Shown: positions 1 through 12,900 of the stretch, piece after piece
Layout of the letters: each line of letters begins with the position of its first letter
Position numbering within the stretch: position 1 is the stretch's first letter
From: Lagopus muta
Taxonomy: Eukaryota > Chordata > Aves > Galliformes > Phasianidae
Assembly: GCF_023343835.1 (NCBI RefSeq)
Contig: NC_064443.1
Span: 6,882,001 to 6,946,000, forward strand
Length of the DNA stretch: 64,000 nucleotides
Direction: 5' to 3'
Made by a program: the position numbers and the translations under genes
The notes under the pieces: model-generated
Database searches by the model: none
The model's input: only the letters and a program-made list of their open reading frames with translations
Told to the model about the DNA's origin: nothing

Positions 1-3000
1 TCTTGAAGCCTGGCCACGTGACAGATCTGCACACCGTACCTAATTAATGTCAAGTCTAAGAGCTCCCCATCATGCAGCTCGTGTCTACAAACCTCTCCTG
101 GAAGCAATTTTCCCAGCTTGCAAAGAGCAAATCACCTTTCCCCCTGTCTCAGGGGATATTTGCCAAATAAGGGGAAAATAAACACATGTAACACACGATA
201 AAGAATTAATTAGATGATATCCTCTCAGTGCTTTGTAGATGCAGAGTGTCATCTACTTTAAGTGCTAAACATTACATTCAATTAAATGGCAGGGCAGGTG
301 AGACTCCAGCACTGGAACGGGGCAAATGACTGCAGAAAACTAATGGCACAACCTGCTTCTATCTCAGTGTGCTCTGGGGAAAAGGAGATTATTCTGTTTA
401 GATGATCTGGTCCCAGAGCCTAAGCATTCAATTCAGCTCCCACTTACAGCAATAGAAGAATCATCACTGACTTGGTTGAAAGCAGGTTCAGATTCTAAAC
501 ACTGGCATGAAGCAGCAGCATGTGAGATATGTTACTTGAGCTAAGAGAGGCCTCAGATCACTTCCTGAGGGTGGGCTCTCGGTGCAAAGGGAGGTTAGCA
601 GTTTCCTTGCAGGTCCCTACAGGGAGCTCTGCCTCTGGCAGCTCCAGCAGGTGGTTGCTTCCCTTGCCATGCAGAAGAAGTATTTAATAGTTTATTGGAT
701 TCAACCAGTAGGGATGTTAATCACTCGCATACTCCATTTGCAATCAGAGACTAAAGCTAGTAAGTAACCAAATCTGATAAAAGAAATAATTATGGCAGAT
801 TATGATATAGTTAATTTAAACGCACAGAAGAAATTCTTGTTCCAGAGTTACCTGCAATTAGTTTTTCTCTTTAAGTTGAAGTTACAAGTTCTTCAAGATT
901 CCTCATACATCACATATACAGAGTGAACATAAGTAGTTGCAACACTTCAGCATATCTCTCTGGAAGCCAGAGCAAGAGGCATTCTGCTTAAATGCATTTA
1001 AATGGCTCAGGAAATTCCCCTTTGCTTTGTACTCCCAGTCTTTGATTTTTCTCTTGCTAATTGTGTTAGGAATTATTCTTAGCGTGCAATTTGTGACAGG
1101 TACAAAGGATCCATACATTTTAATTTTGGAATTATTTCTGTTCAGTTTAACCTTTCTCCCACATTCTATTTCTAATGCGGAGTCAAGTCTTCTCCTGACC
1201 AAAGTTTGCTCTCTAGAGACTGTGACACAGAATCAGCCGCATCTCTGCAGTCCTATATGACATCACTTACGAGCAGACAGCATATCCTATTTCCTCACGT
1301 GTAGATACCACACGCAAGCTTACGAGCTGAGGCTTGACTAGTTTGACACAGCGATCTGAGAGCACTGCCAGCAGCTGTTAGGAAGCCAACGTGGCATTCC
1401 CAAGGCAGCTAGGGCTGCACAGAGATGCTTGGCTCAGACCTCTCTCAGCACTGCTCTCTAACTTTTTCTCCCTGTTTTGGAACTCAGAACAGCAAACAAA
1501 CAAACAAACAAACAAACAATGTCAAATCTTTTCTGTCTTCCAGTCTCTCCAGAAACACGGATACACAAAGAGATGAGCAGAGGATACATAACCTGCTCCA
1601 AGCACCCTGTCATCTAGCAGCAATTGTATCAGGGCAAAACTGTTAGCTTAATTTGACAAGTGAGTTAACATGACCACACCTTGTGTGATCAATAGACACA
1701 CTGCACTGTTGGAATGTCCCTACTAGTCACCTATTACAGCAGCAATCACCCTTTACTCAACACACACATACTTCCAAGTGAGCGAATATGATTTGCCTGC
1801 AATACCTACTGAGGAAAAGAAATAATTATACCAAGACTTTAACAAGAATCTTACTACAATCAAATCAAACTCAGAAAAATATTTCAGTCCAGAAATAGTA
1901 GGTTACCTCTGCACACACATAGGAGTAGACCATGAGACCATGGGAGCCAGTGCATTTCCTCAAGTAAGAATGTTAAGGGCCAAAGGCAAGCCTAAGGAAG
2001 GCATAATTAGTTAATTATTTACCTGGGGACAGCTGCAGTGGAAAGCATCAAGATGGAAATGTTTGTTTGAGCATGGCTGGTAAATGGTGGGTGCTGGGCA
2101 TCCTTTGCTTTCATGTTTGGGAGAGATATCCCCTCCTTCCCATCATTCTATTGCCTTTTAATGAAAGTTGGGTGGCCAGAGGTCTTATTCTGCTAGATGA
2201 GGTACTGTTCTCATACACAGAAAAAAAGTCTGGGATAAGTTTAATATTGTGTGCTGAAGGTATTATATGTTATCAGGAATGAACAATAAAGGCTCTGAGG
2301 GAGCACTGTGTACTGTGTACTGCAGGTGTAGTACAAGAAAAGCCAAGCAGAAGGATGGTTTGCTTCAGGTTATTTTAAAGGAGGCAGTGCAAACTACAAA
2401 GAAACAGTTTGCATCTCTTCCTTCTGCCAAAGACAGAACATTAAACCCATAATCAGTGCAAATTGGTATTCAGAGCAGCTGGGTCTGGCTACCAGTGTGG
2501 AGCAAGAGGGGCACAGCTCACAGGTGCTGCACAGGCTGCTCACTGAAGACAAGCATGCAGTCACTACCATGGGGGAAACTGACTGTGAACAACTCCAGAA
2601 TCTCAAGCACCTTTGTCTTTCAGGACTGTCCATCCTAATTTCTAACACTGGCTCTTATCAGAACTCAAGGGGCCACTAATAGAATTACAAACAGCAAACA
2701 AGTTGCTGAAAAGAGCAAAGAGAAACTCCTCTGTTTACCTCAGGCTCATCCACAGCCTGGCAGCTGGATCCAGCTTGGTCTGCTTCCTGGTGCTTTCTAA
2801 AAGCAGATAGACAATGTAGAGTGAATGACACTTAACTTTACACCAAATGGAGGATTTACACCCACTCACTGGAATTATACGCCTTTCTAGAAAAGCACAC
2901 CTGGTGTGATTAAAAAGCTATCTTCCAGCAATGAAATTCAGAGAATTTTTGTGCCTAGCAAAGATTTAGGTACAAATCTATTGCAGAGTGCATGAAGAGA

Positions 3001-3229
3001 GCTTAGGGAGCTGTTTGTCATAGTGAAAATGATTGTCAGGCCGGGGAGGAAATACAAACATTTTACTTGCTTCAGCTGATTTAGATGCTTGAGTTGCTGT
3101 CAGATTAGCAGAGAAGCTCAGTGAGGGGTACTGGGGAGCCAATCTTGGTTGAGTGCAGGCAGGGAGCGAACGCCCAGTGAGGCTCCTGTTTCTCTGAATG
3201 ACTCCTGGCAAACATAAACAGCACAGCCT
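1..3229. other. Noncoding stretch, nothing recognised
   Basis: Open frames here are short and unrecognised. The longest, at 937-1260 plus, has a hydrophobic stretch but no support as a gene. An AAAC repeat lies at 1493-1519. Confidence 0.4.
1493..1519. repeat. (CAAA)n microsatellite
   Basis: About seven tandem CAAA units. Confidence 0.95.
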
Positions 3230-3299
3230 GCTTTGCCTCATTCACGTCCCAAGCACAGCCGGGTTCTTGGTGTGACATTGTTTCCAAGCTTAATACCTG

Positions 3300-3729
3300 A
3301 GCTAGGTGAGCCTTCTCCTTCGGAGGAGGAGACGCCAGCCTGTACATGTTGTCTCAGCAGGCCAGGAGGGCAGCAGTGCTGCCAGGGCCTCCAGCCCAAG
3401 GATGGCTGTAAGGGCGGCTGCGGGTTCCAGCCATGGCAGCGCACCGCCTTCCCCACAGCTCCTTCCCGCCACCCCTGAGGATCACTGCTGCCCTGAGTCA
3501 GCGCAGCCACATGAGGAGGCGGTTGACGCCTTCCTGCCCATCACCGCGTGCCAGGCGGCACTGCGCACGCCCTGCAGGATCCTCCCCTCAGGCAGGTGAG
3601 CACTGGGACGGGCGTGACTTTTCTCAGAGCACAACTTCAGTTCTTTCAGCTTCTGCTGAGTTCACTTCCTTTCCTCGGAGCAGCTGAGGAGCCGAGCAGA
3701 GCCGAGCACGAGGAGAAGCACGCGCCAGG
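3300..3729 (+). promoter_or_regulatory. GC-rich patch with splice donors; candidate promoter or 5' noncoding exon
   Basis: This segment is clearly richer in G+C and CpG than its surroundings. It contains two good plus-strand donors, GGCAG/GTGAGC at 3596/3597 and GCCAG/GTATGT at 3729/3730. A pyrimidine-rich acceptor ending TCGGAGCAG lies at about 3682. The TMEM40-like gene downstream needs an upstream noncoding exon, and this is the most exon-like place in the left 6.9 kb. No TATA box or other core element is evident. The assignment is inference. Confidence 0.25.
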
Positions 3730-6700
3730 TATGTTCAAACTGTACCATGAACGCGTTGGGAAGCGCAGCCACGGCCAGCAGCCCACAACCAGCTGCCCTG
3801 CTCAGCAGGTGCCATGTCTGGGCTTGCCACAAGAGCTGGGCAAGAAGGACGTGCTGTTGCATGAGGCTCCAGTTCATACGACAGGTGCTGTGTGCCAGTC
3901 TGAGAGCCCTGCTGCTCCTCTGTCGTGTTGCAACTGTAGGTGTGGACATGAAGGCAGGCGGGTGACCTGCATCGTTGTCTCACTGGTGGCATTGACAGGA
4001 ATAGCTTCAAACAGAGGGGCTGGCGGTTTTTTTCTCACTGAAGGAAACCACCAGCTACCACCACTGCCACCGCCTGCCAGGAGAGCTTCCTGAGGAGCAG
4101 TCAGGGCCAGCCTGAGGCGTGCAGTTGTGCTTCATGCTTTTTGCTCAGAGCTGTGGGTGCCCCATCCCTGGAGGAGCCCAAGGCCAGGAGGATGAGTGGG
4201 GTTGGTGGGCTGTGATCCTACATAATAGAATCTAAATAGAATCTTTCTGAATAACTGCATATCTGATGCCGCACACAGTGTTAAGGTGCTATGAAGAGCT
4301 CACTGCAGTGAGGTCTGGCTGCTGCTGAGGAGAGCAAGATGAGGTCTGTGGTTTGTGTCAGTCCCAGTGAGCTCGTGGCTGGGCTGAAAAGCCAGCGTCA
4401 TCCTTCTTTTGTTAGGAGGTATAATCAACTAAATCACTTTTAAAACATGCAACAATTAAGTGCCAGCACTTATCCTTTGTTTAGATCTGATTTTCTTTCC
4501 AGAAGTGCCACAGGGGAATTAATTGTGCATAATCTAACCGAAGCAAGGTGCCTGACTTCCTTACTCACAGCAGTGTGGCAGCTGGCTGGCTCTACGCTGC
4601 TGCAGGCACTGAATGGAGCTCGGCTGCTCTGCAGCACTGGGCCCAGCGCACAGCCCAGCGTCCTGGTGCTGCCTGCTGGGCAGCTGAGCAGTTAGGTCAG
4701 TTGGGTCAGCAAGCAAATGGTTCTAAGGTCCATCAGTCTGACAGCAAAGGAGGCTTCCAGCGATGTGTCTGCTCTTCCCCCACTTGCAGAAGGGTGGATC
4801 TGAGCCCATTTTCACTCCATGGATCTCTATACACATGATGTGCAAATAATAACTCAGAACAGCAATGTTCAAGTTTGAAGTAACTTTGTTCCTTTTGGAC
4901 TGGGTTTTCAGCCCTGCTGCCCACAAACAAGTCTGATGGATTTAACTTATAAAAACAAACACTGTTGGAGCATTTAGGCTGTGCGAATAGGAAGGCAAAA
5001 AGATGCTGAAAACCACTGCTGGATATATATAACTGCACAGAAATGACGTTCCTCACCGTGTGCTGAAAATGGGTTTGTCCAGGGTGTGGTGTGCTGGTTC
5101 CTGTATTTCAGCATCAGTGGTTGCTTAACAGGGCAGTGAGGACAGATGAGCTTCCTGCATTCCCTATTGGCTGCTCACAGCCACCATGGGCTGTCACACA
5201 GCACTGCTGCCACAGCTCAGGCAGCAAAGGCTGAAAGACAGCAAGGTTTGTAGGAGAGGTAGTAACTTTTATTGAAGTAGTGGATGGATTCAAAGCTTGT
5301 TTGTTCAAAAACATGCTGGTTCTTCTGGGTGTATCAGGTTGTTTAATAAAATGTATTAATCTGCCCATGTGAGTGCTGTCTTGCATAGACTTATCATTAA
5401 CAATAATTTCACAGTGTTGTTAGAATATGAAATGTTTGTTTTCTCACAATACACCTGGCAGGTAGGGACCAGTTTTTGGGCTTAGCCTTTAAAAGTGATT
5501 GAGAGGTTAAGCAATTTCCTCATAGTCAAACTGCAAATGGCAAAACAGAATTTTAAACTAAGAACCTCTTCACTCAAGGAACATTTGCAGTCTAGAAAAG
5601 GAGAAAGCCCTCAGAGACACCGAGGTACCAAAATCAGAAGACCCTGACCTTGGTTCTAAAGAGGGGAAAGGTTTCATTTTACTTTGGAATCTGACTTTCT
5701 GTAGGAGCTGAGACACTAAAACACTGTTCTGTTACCAAAGATGAGATGTTTGTGTGTATGCAGTATGTCATCCTGCAGATACTAACTGAACCTGGTGCAG
5801 ATCTTGGAATACTTTGGGGTTGGAGCTAGATGATCTTAAAGGTCCCTTCCAACCCAAGCCATTCTATGATTCTATGATTTCTATGGCTGGTGGTTGTCAT
5901 TGAAACTGCCTATGGAAAAGCATCACTTGTCCATCTGCAAAATTTGAAGGAAGAACTTATTTTTAAGGTGCTTGACTAAAAGTCCATTGCTGAAAGGATC
6001 CAAAATCTATGTCGTAAGAAAGTGCTTGGGTGTCTAAATTATGTTTTCTTATTGTGCCTTGCACAGGAGAAACTGTGTTTTAGAGCCTCAAAAAGTCATC
6101 TTCTGCATCACTCAGTATAACAGCTTTATAGGAAGTGCTTCACAAGGGGGTGGTGTGAATGCAAGATGCCTGGACCACGGGAGGTGGAGGCAGCCATGTT
6201 CAGAACCCCAAGCACGACAAAAGATGCTTTGTCAGAGTAAAACTGCCTCAGTAAGTAAATAAAGAAATGTATTAGGTGAGTTTAGCAAACCAAAAGGAAA
6301 CACTGCACTTTGGGGATGTCAGAATTTTGTTTCCATGTTATTGGATAACAGCAAGAAACTTTCTGGGATTGAAATTTCAAAGTTTTCAATTCCTAAACGT
6401 AAACTTGTGGAAGCATCCTTTAGATGACAACTGGGAAGAAGAGAATGAAATGTCAAAGGCTTCTCTCAGATGTGATTTCCAAATCTTGCTGGGCTCCCAT
6501 CTGAACTACTTCTACTATTTTCCTTGATAGGTATATTTTAAATGTAAGGATGTCGAAGGTAACAAATAATTGTTCTGTTTTGTGAATGCAACTGTGCCTA
6601 TTAAGTTACTCACATCTGTGAATGATCAAGTCAGACTTCTTTTGGTTTTACTCATGATGATGAGACTTTTGTTCTTTCCTAACTGAAGGCAGCCCAGCCA

Positions 6701-6903
6701 GACTCACTTGGAGGAGCAGAGAATGGGTCTGGAAGGGTAAATGAACCATGATATGAAACTGCCATTGCAACAGAGACATGATTTCTAAACTGAAGTGCTT
6801 AGAGATAGATGCCATGTCTGCAGGAGAGCAAGAGTAAGGCAGAAGAATAGAGGTCAGACTAATCTTCTAAACAATACCTGCTTTTTTTTCTCCTTTCAAA
6901 CAG
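3730..6903. other. Noncoding stretch upstream of TMEM40-like exon 1
   Basis: Apart from the CR1 tail at 5804-5879, I recognise no exon. The tract may be intron 1 of the TMEM40-like gene or intergenic DNA. Confidence 0.35.
5804..5879 (+). mobile_element. CR1 LINE 3' end fragment
   Basis: It carries the diagnostic CR1 tail: GGAGCTAGATGATCTTAAAG, then GGTCCCTTCCAACCCAAGCC, then two ATTCTATG terminal repeats. It is severely 5'-truncated. Confidence 0.9.
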
Positions 6904-6905
6904 AA

Positions 6906-6954
6906 ATGGAGAACCTCAGTATCCCACTCCCAGATCTCAGCAAAGAACAACAAG
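6906..6954 (+). CDS. TMEM40: TMEM40-like coding exon 1 (start codon)
   Basis: The acceptor at 6902-6903 follows a long pyrimidine tract, and the ATG is two bases inside the exon with G at +4. It encodes 16 residues beginning MENLSIPLPDLSKEQQ and ends in phase 1 at a GTAGGG donor. The ATG is the only candidate in this short exon. Confidence 0.6.
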
Positions 6955-9900
6955 GTAGGGATAATACACAAAGGTCAGAGCTTCTACTCATTCACACTAC
7001 ACAACAGTTTTTCCTGGACTGACCATGAGTCAGTGAGACTTGTTTCCTCTGAAAACACACTCCATCCACATTCCTGCTTATAAACAGACCAGTGGTCAGT
7101 TCTCTGCTCTTCCACAGGTTTCTCATCTGGCCTTTGCACATCCTTGTACGTATGTTTTTTTTTCCATGCACTAAATGCCTAACAATTTACAGAAAGCAGT
7201 AGGTTTTAGTTGGAATCTCGCTCTGTACGTCCTTATAGCATGATCAGAATAAGTGCCTGTTCAATATTTAGAATTACTTCCCTTGCTGCTTTTCCTGAAA
7301 CGGTAGCATCATGAAGACACCCATTAGAGTGGACTATCAGCCTTTTTGCCCTCTGTTTCTGGTGGATTGAGTTGCTTTATGCTATGCAACACTGCTCTTT
7401 TTCCTATAAGCCAAAACGCTGCAGTCTGATGTCTATCACCACACCCACACTGAGCACAACAGGAAAACTCACGCAACCCACCTCTACTTCAGTGCAGTGA
7501 TTGACTTGTTTTTCCTCCCAGACATTTTCCAGAGGGCTTTTATTGCTGATGACAATTACTTGGAGAATCACGAGGAAATGAACCAGTCCTTCTGGGAATC
7601 ACTGGTAAAAAGCTTAGCCACCACTGATCCACCTATCCTGGCCGCTGAAGAGAAGAACAGTGTAAGTTGCTAAAGAAACCTTAACAAAAAAAAAGGATTC
7701 TCGTGTCGTTCTCCAGCACTTTAGTACTTCTCTGATATATTTTTGGGAGAGAGACCATACAGCCTGGTTATCTGTTATATTTTTAGACATTCTTCTGTAA
7801 GATATCACAAGGAGTGCGTGCCCATTTCAGGCCCTATGCTATATTTCTCCAGTTCTTCAGTCATTTATTGCACACCATGCTTCTTTCCCCACTGATGCTC
7901 TGCTTTAAGTTGCTGAATAGAGTTTACATTTTCTTCACACTTTTGGTGTTGCTTTTTGTCCCTGATTTTTCCCCTTGTGTAGCAGGAGCTATGGATCACG
8001 TTCCTAACAGTGAGACTCATTGCTTCTATTTCATCATCTGTTCCCACACACTGTGTTTTATTGGAAGGACTATTTGCTATCTATTCATCTTTCAGCTCCT
8101 CAACAGGTGCAGCGTCCTGCCTGGGGGCTGTGCAGCCTGCCTGAAAGCCATAGAGATGAAAGGCGTCAGGGCAATGGCAGTCCTTTACCTCTTGCTGAAG
8201 AGTTCCAACCCATCTGTGTATCAGCAGCTGCCCAGTTCCAAGGGAAAGGGTGAGTCCTACCTGGTATCACTTCATCTGTTCTGTTAAATTTACTGTATTG
8301 CCTGTAAGAAAACTCAAAGCTTGGCAGTGATTATTAGTGAGAAAGGGTACAGAAACATTGCTTAGAAAAGTCAGGGATAATGGGAGCTAAAGATAGGTGG
8401 TGTTTTATTTTAGTCTGTGTTAATTTCAGGGGAGAAAAAAAAAACCAACCCAAGCCCTTGTTCACTTAGGTATAGACGATGATGCCCAGGAACTTCTGAG
8501 ACTTAGAGCAATCCCTCATTTTTGTCTTAACTGGGCTAATGACAGCCATTCCCCAGCCAGTTTGGACCTCTCTGAGCTGCCATAGTAAGAAATCAGGGTC
8601 AAGCTCTGTAAATGCTTCTGAAAATGTCTCTAGTAGGATGTGCAGCACAGCACTAACCAAAACCAGCAGGCAGAAGATGCAATTCAGGTTGCTGAGCCTG
8701 GCAACAAGAGCCAGGTTCCACTACGTTTCCCACTTGCCATGTTGTGTGATAAACAATTCCATGGAGTCCACAGAGTTGCTGTCTTTAATACAGCATGAAG
8801 GTGCACTCACTTAAGGTGACCCTGAATTTAACTGGACACCTTCAAGGGGGTGCCCTCTTCTTCAGGATGGAACACATTCACAAAGGGCAGACATCCCATA
8901 GCCCAAAAAGCAGCCCTTCTTGGGGCATTTGTCACAGCAGGTCTGCTTGTGCTGACAGGGACCCAATTCCCAATTCTAATACAGTGAGCTGCGCTGGCAA
9001 TTGAGGGAGGTGGGGGAAATTGTGTCTCTGGCTATGTCCAAATATTACAACTAACAGTGAAGAGATGCACAGACCTGCCAGGACTCGGCACAGAACTGAA
9101 GTTAGAGCTGCTAAGAAACACCTGTAACTCCAGCCACAGAAGCCAGGAGCACCGCACTGCCCAGCCCAGGACTCAGCAGCCTACACAGTTTTTGGTTTAG
9201 CTGACATTGAGAGTTCTGCTTTTATGCCACGAGAGGGTGCTGGCACTGCAGCACAGCCACAGGAGCCCGGCAGAAATCGGAGTGCTGGAGGGAGGAGTAG
9301 CCCAGGAGCAGGAAAGCAGCTGTTCTCCATCTAAATCACCTTTCAGCTGCAGATGCTGCTGCTCCAGGCAGCGGGAAAAGTCACAGGGGTAACATTATGG
9401 GTAAATTAAAGGCAAGAATATGAGACCTAAGCATCTACTGCAACCATTTAAGTCAGTTAAACAGTGGTGTGAAGCTTCTATTGTAATGCTCCGTACTGCT
9501 GCTGGACTACAGATAGCACAGCTGAAAGGCTCTCTCTGATTTCTTGTCAAGCCTTAAATACAACATTATGAAACACTGTTAATATATCACTATAAATAAA
9601 ACAAAAAAATTTCCATTTTTGTTTTGTCTGTATATCATAACAGATGAAAAATTAAAACTCCTCAAGAGATTGGAAAGAAATCTCATGCTTTCACAAGAGG
9701 ATAAAAAGGCTGAAAACTCCTCCCAGGAATCCACAGATGAAGATACACGTGGTAAAAAAGATTGTTTTGTTTTCCCCTGGCACATAACTTAGTCTGATTA
9801 CGTGTTCTAAGGAGACTGACACCAGAGACTTGCAACAATTCAGTAGCCATCTGGTATAACCCCAGAGAAATAAACTGTGCAAAAGACACAGAAAATAATC

Positions 9901-12900
9901 ACTATCTCTAGATTTATTTATTGTTAACAAAATAATGGTTGCTTCCTGTTGTTGGGAAATTGGAGGACCAAGAAGTGCTGCAAGCTGCTGCAAATTTCCT
10001 CTGTGAACACAGGACCATGTTTTTTGTGATGTTTATGGTCTAGCTGAAGTGCTACAGCAGGAGGCAGATAGTCAATGACAATGCTGCAGTACTTCCTAGC
10101 AATCATCAATGGTGTATCAAAGGTCACTTTTGGTTGCCCTCAAGCCATTTCTCTTCATGGAAAACCAGAGAGGCTAAAAGATGACAGGCGACATGGAAAT
10201 GAGATTTTGCTGGCATTGGCTTATTCTGTCACAAAAAGCCATGCACTAATTACCATTAATTGTGTTCAGAAACAAAACTTTAAAACCAGTTAGCAGTGCT
10301 GATGATATATTTGTGTTCTAAATAAGACGTCTCGCTAACACTCCTTTATATGATCTATTCCATCATCTTTTGGTGTTTGATTTTACTGTTTTTCTTCAAT
10401 TCAGCTAGATTTAAAGAGAGCAGTGAGGCAAAAGCAGCCAATAATAATGTTTGCACTACCAAATTCTCATTTTTTATTTAAATATCCCATGACCATTATT
10501 ATATTGTGAGCAAAAAGCTATACCACTACTGTTTCTGGTATTGCTAGTACACTTTTCTTGCTTACTATCTCCACAATAATCCATCTTCCTTGAACTGTTC
10601 ACAGTTTCTTAAACTCAGACACTTTTTTTCCTGTTCTGCTTTGGATGCAACACAAATTGGTGGCAATCTCTACATCAGAGTTGTGTCTTATACCAAGTGC
10701 TCTTATCACAGCAGGTTGTTTCCTCGCCTTCTCTGTGGAACCTGCTTTAGCAGGGGGTTGGACTAGGTGATCATAAGGGGTCCCTTCCAACCCCTAATGA
10801 CTGCGTGTGTGACTTTAATCATTTTATCTATCCAGACAGCGATGAAGAAGATTTAGGAAGACACAAGACTGAAGGCCACCTGCTTGGAGGTGGGACAAAG
10901 TGTCAACACTGTTACTTTTTTTTTTTTTTTAGAGAAAACAAGTATAAAATAGAAAACAAATAGTTTCTGGAATTCTTTGGTTTGACTTCAGAACAGTGGT
11001 AGATTAACACTCTACAGGCAGTATTAGATGTAGGAAAGGCATTTCTTGCAAGATGAAACTAATAGTAATGCTTAGCCATGGCCCGTGGTTAGAACTGAAC
11101 TATGAGAACAACAAAATCTAGCACTGTGGGAGAACTACTGCTGCCTGGGTCTGCACAGTCACCAATGAAACACAGCAAAAGAGTTTTGAAAGCATCCATC
11201 ACAGCCACTACTTACAGGGTTTGCTTTCCACTCTCTACACAGACCAGAGATCATCAGCAAGGACCACTCTTTGAATCTTGGTCCTGAGGCTCTTCCATTC
11301 TTTCCAAAAGATAAACTGGAAAAGAAGTGCAGTGCAGAAAAGATGTTGTGTCAACACAGCCATCAGCTACTGGTATAGAATCACTGATTTAGAAAAGAAA
11401 AAAAAGAAAATTCAGGCCTTTAATCATTTAATATGCATCTTAAATTGATTCCACCCCAGATATAAAAGTAGTTCATTTAAACTAACAGCAGGTTTAATTC
11501 ATCTCACACGAATCTGATTCTGCCTGACTCCGGCTATTGTTTGATAAGAAATGTGTGGTGTCAATACTCCATTCACATCTCCTTTAGATCTGCATACCCA
11601 CCATAACAGACCTCCTTCTGAAGAGCAGCAGTTGGTATCCACCAGCTCACACTGACACAAGCACGCTTATTTCAGCACAGTGGCTTGGGTTAGGGTTGGC
11701 AGCAAAATATGCATGTTTATTGTAGACATTAACCTGCATCCTCTGTCCATAATATTTCAGGTATACCAGCTGAGGTTGTTCCCTACGGAGATTCAGGTAG
11801 GTGTTCCCAGATAAGAACCTCATCCTGCAGGAAGGAAGACTTTGTTAACATAGTTCCTTCTTTTTGATTTTTTTTAAAATATAGAATAACTACCTGACTG
11901 TAGATCCATTATGTTCCCATTGGTGTGGTGTTGGCCTTGGGCAAAATTACCCATTTTTTGGTAGCACTGCCAGAGACGAGGATCAGCTCACAGCAGTTGC
12001 AATCCTTTCTAATGGAAATCCGAGCAACATTACTGGGCAACCTGGAAACCTGGTTTCTGCCAGCTGGTGAATTCTGAATGCCTAACTCACTTAGCTCAGA
12101 GCATTCTCCAAAACAAGATGCTAGCTGAAAGCCAAATGATAGGCAACAGAAACAGTCCCACTGAGAGCTTGACCAGGTGGTTGCACTCTGAAGGCATATT
12201 TCCTTTTGTAAGGGACTGTAAGCAGCAGCAGAACTGATGTAAGACAACCACGATAGAAAATTTTCAATGGCTTGATCACATTATCAACATCATCCGTCTC
12301 AATCCCAGGTCAATTCCATACTGATTAGAGCAAAAAGAAGGCTGGCCCTTCTGAGAGGACAGCTGTTCGACTAGTTCTTTTCTGCAAAGTGGGGAAGAGT
12401 TGCTGTAACTCAGACTTTTTCAGCTAAGGAAGGAGAGTGTAAATGGCAGAAAAATCATTAGGGGAGAATTCTGAGTTGCCCATCAGCGAGGAGAACATAG
12501 AACACAGGAGCAGAGGAGTGTGTGTACCACAGTTCAACATTTTCCCCACATTGCCAGGTGCAGAAAGGAACGCAGCAATTCTCCAGTTGGCTTTTGTCCC
12601 CGCTGCGTCACCTCTCTCCGCAGCCTTTGTTACTTCAGCGCTAGATTAGTTCAGTACACTAGACCAAGCCATTGAAAATATTTAGCTAGTACTGGACACC
12701 CTGTCTACTGCATTTGAAAGGCTCATGTGATCTGTGGACACAGCTCATTTCTGACTCAGGCCGGTTCCAACTTCAGTTCTAGCAACCAAATATTAACAGG
12801 GAAGTCATCAATCATCTACTGCCCAGCTATTCCAGCTACCTGGGACCACTGCAAATAAGTGTTTTCCATTATCTTACCTTGGGGTTCTGATTTCATCAAA

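Noticed and set aside
937-1260. 107-codon frame with a hydrophobic stretch
   Set aside because: An equally long frame exists on the opposite strand and no homology is recognised. Hydrophobicity alone is weak evidence in T-rich DNA.
3548-4093. 181-codon plus-strand open frame
   Set aside because: No recognisable domain, and it overlaps other frames of similar length in GC-rich DNA. It also crosses a strong donor at 3729.
5186-5275. Short frame with a perfect GCCACCATGG start
   Set aside because: It is only 29 codons with no recognised motif beyond an N-terminal Met-Gly. A Kozak match by chance is expected at this scale.
11686-11698. Telomere-like GGGTTAGGGTTGG
   Set aside because: Fewer than two full repeat units, consistent with chance.
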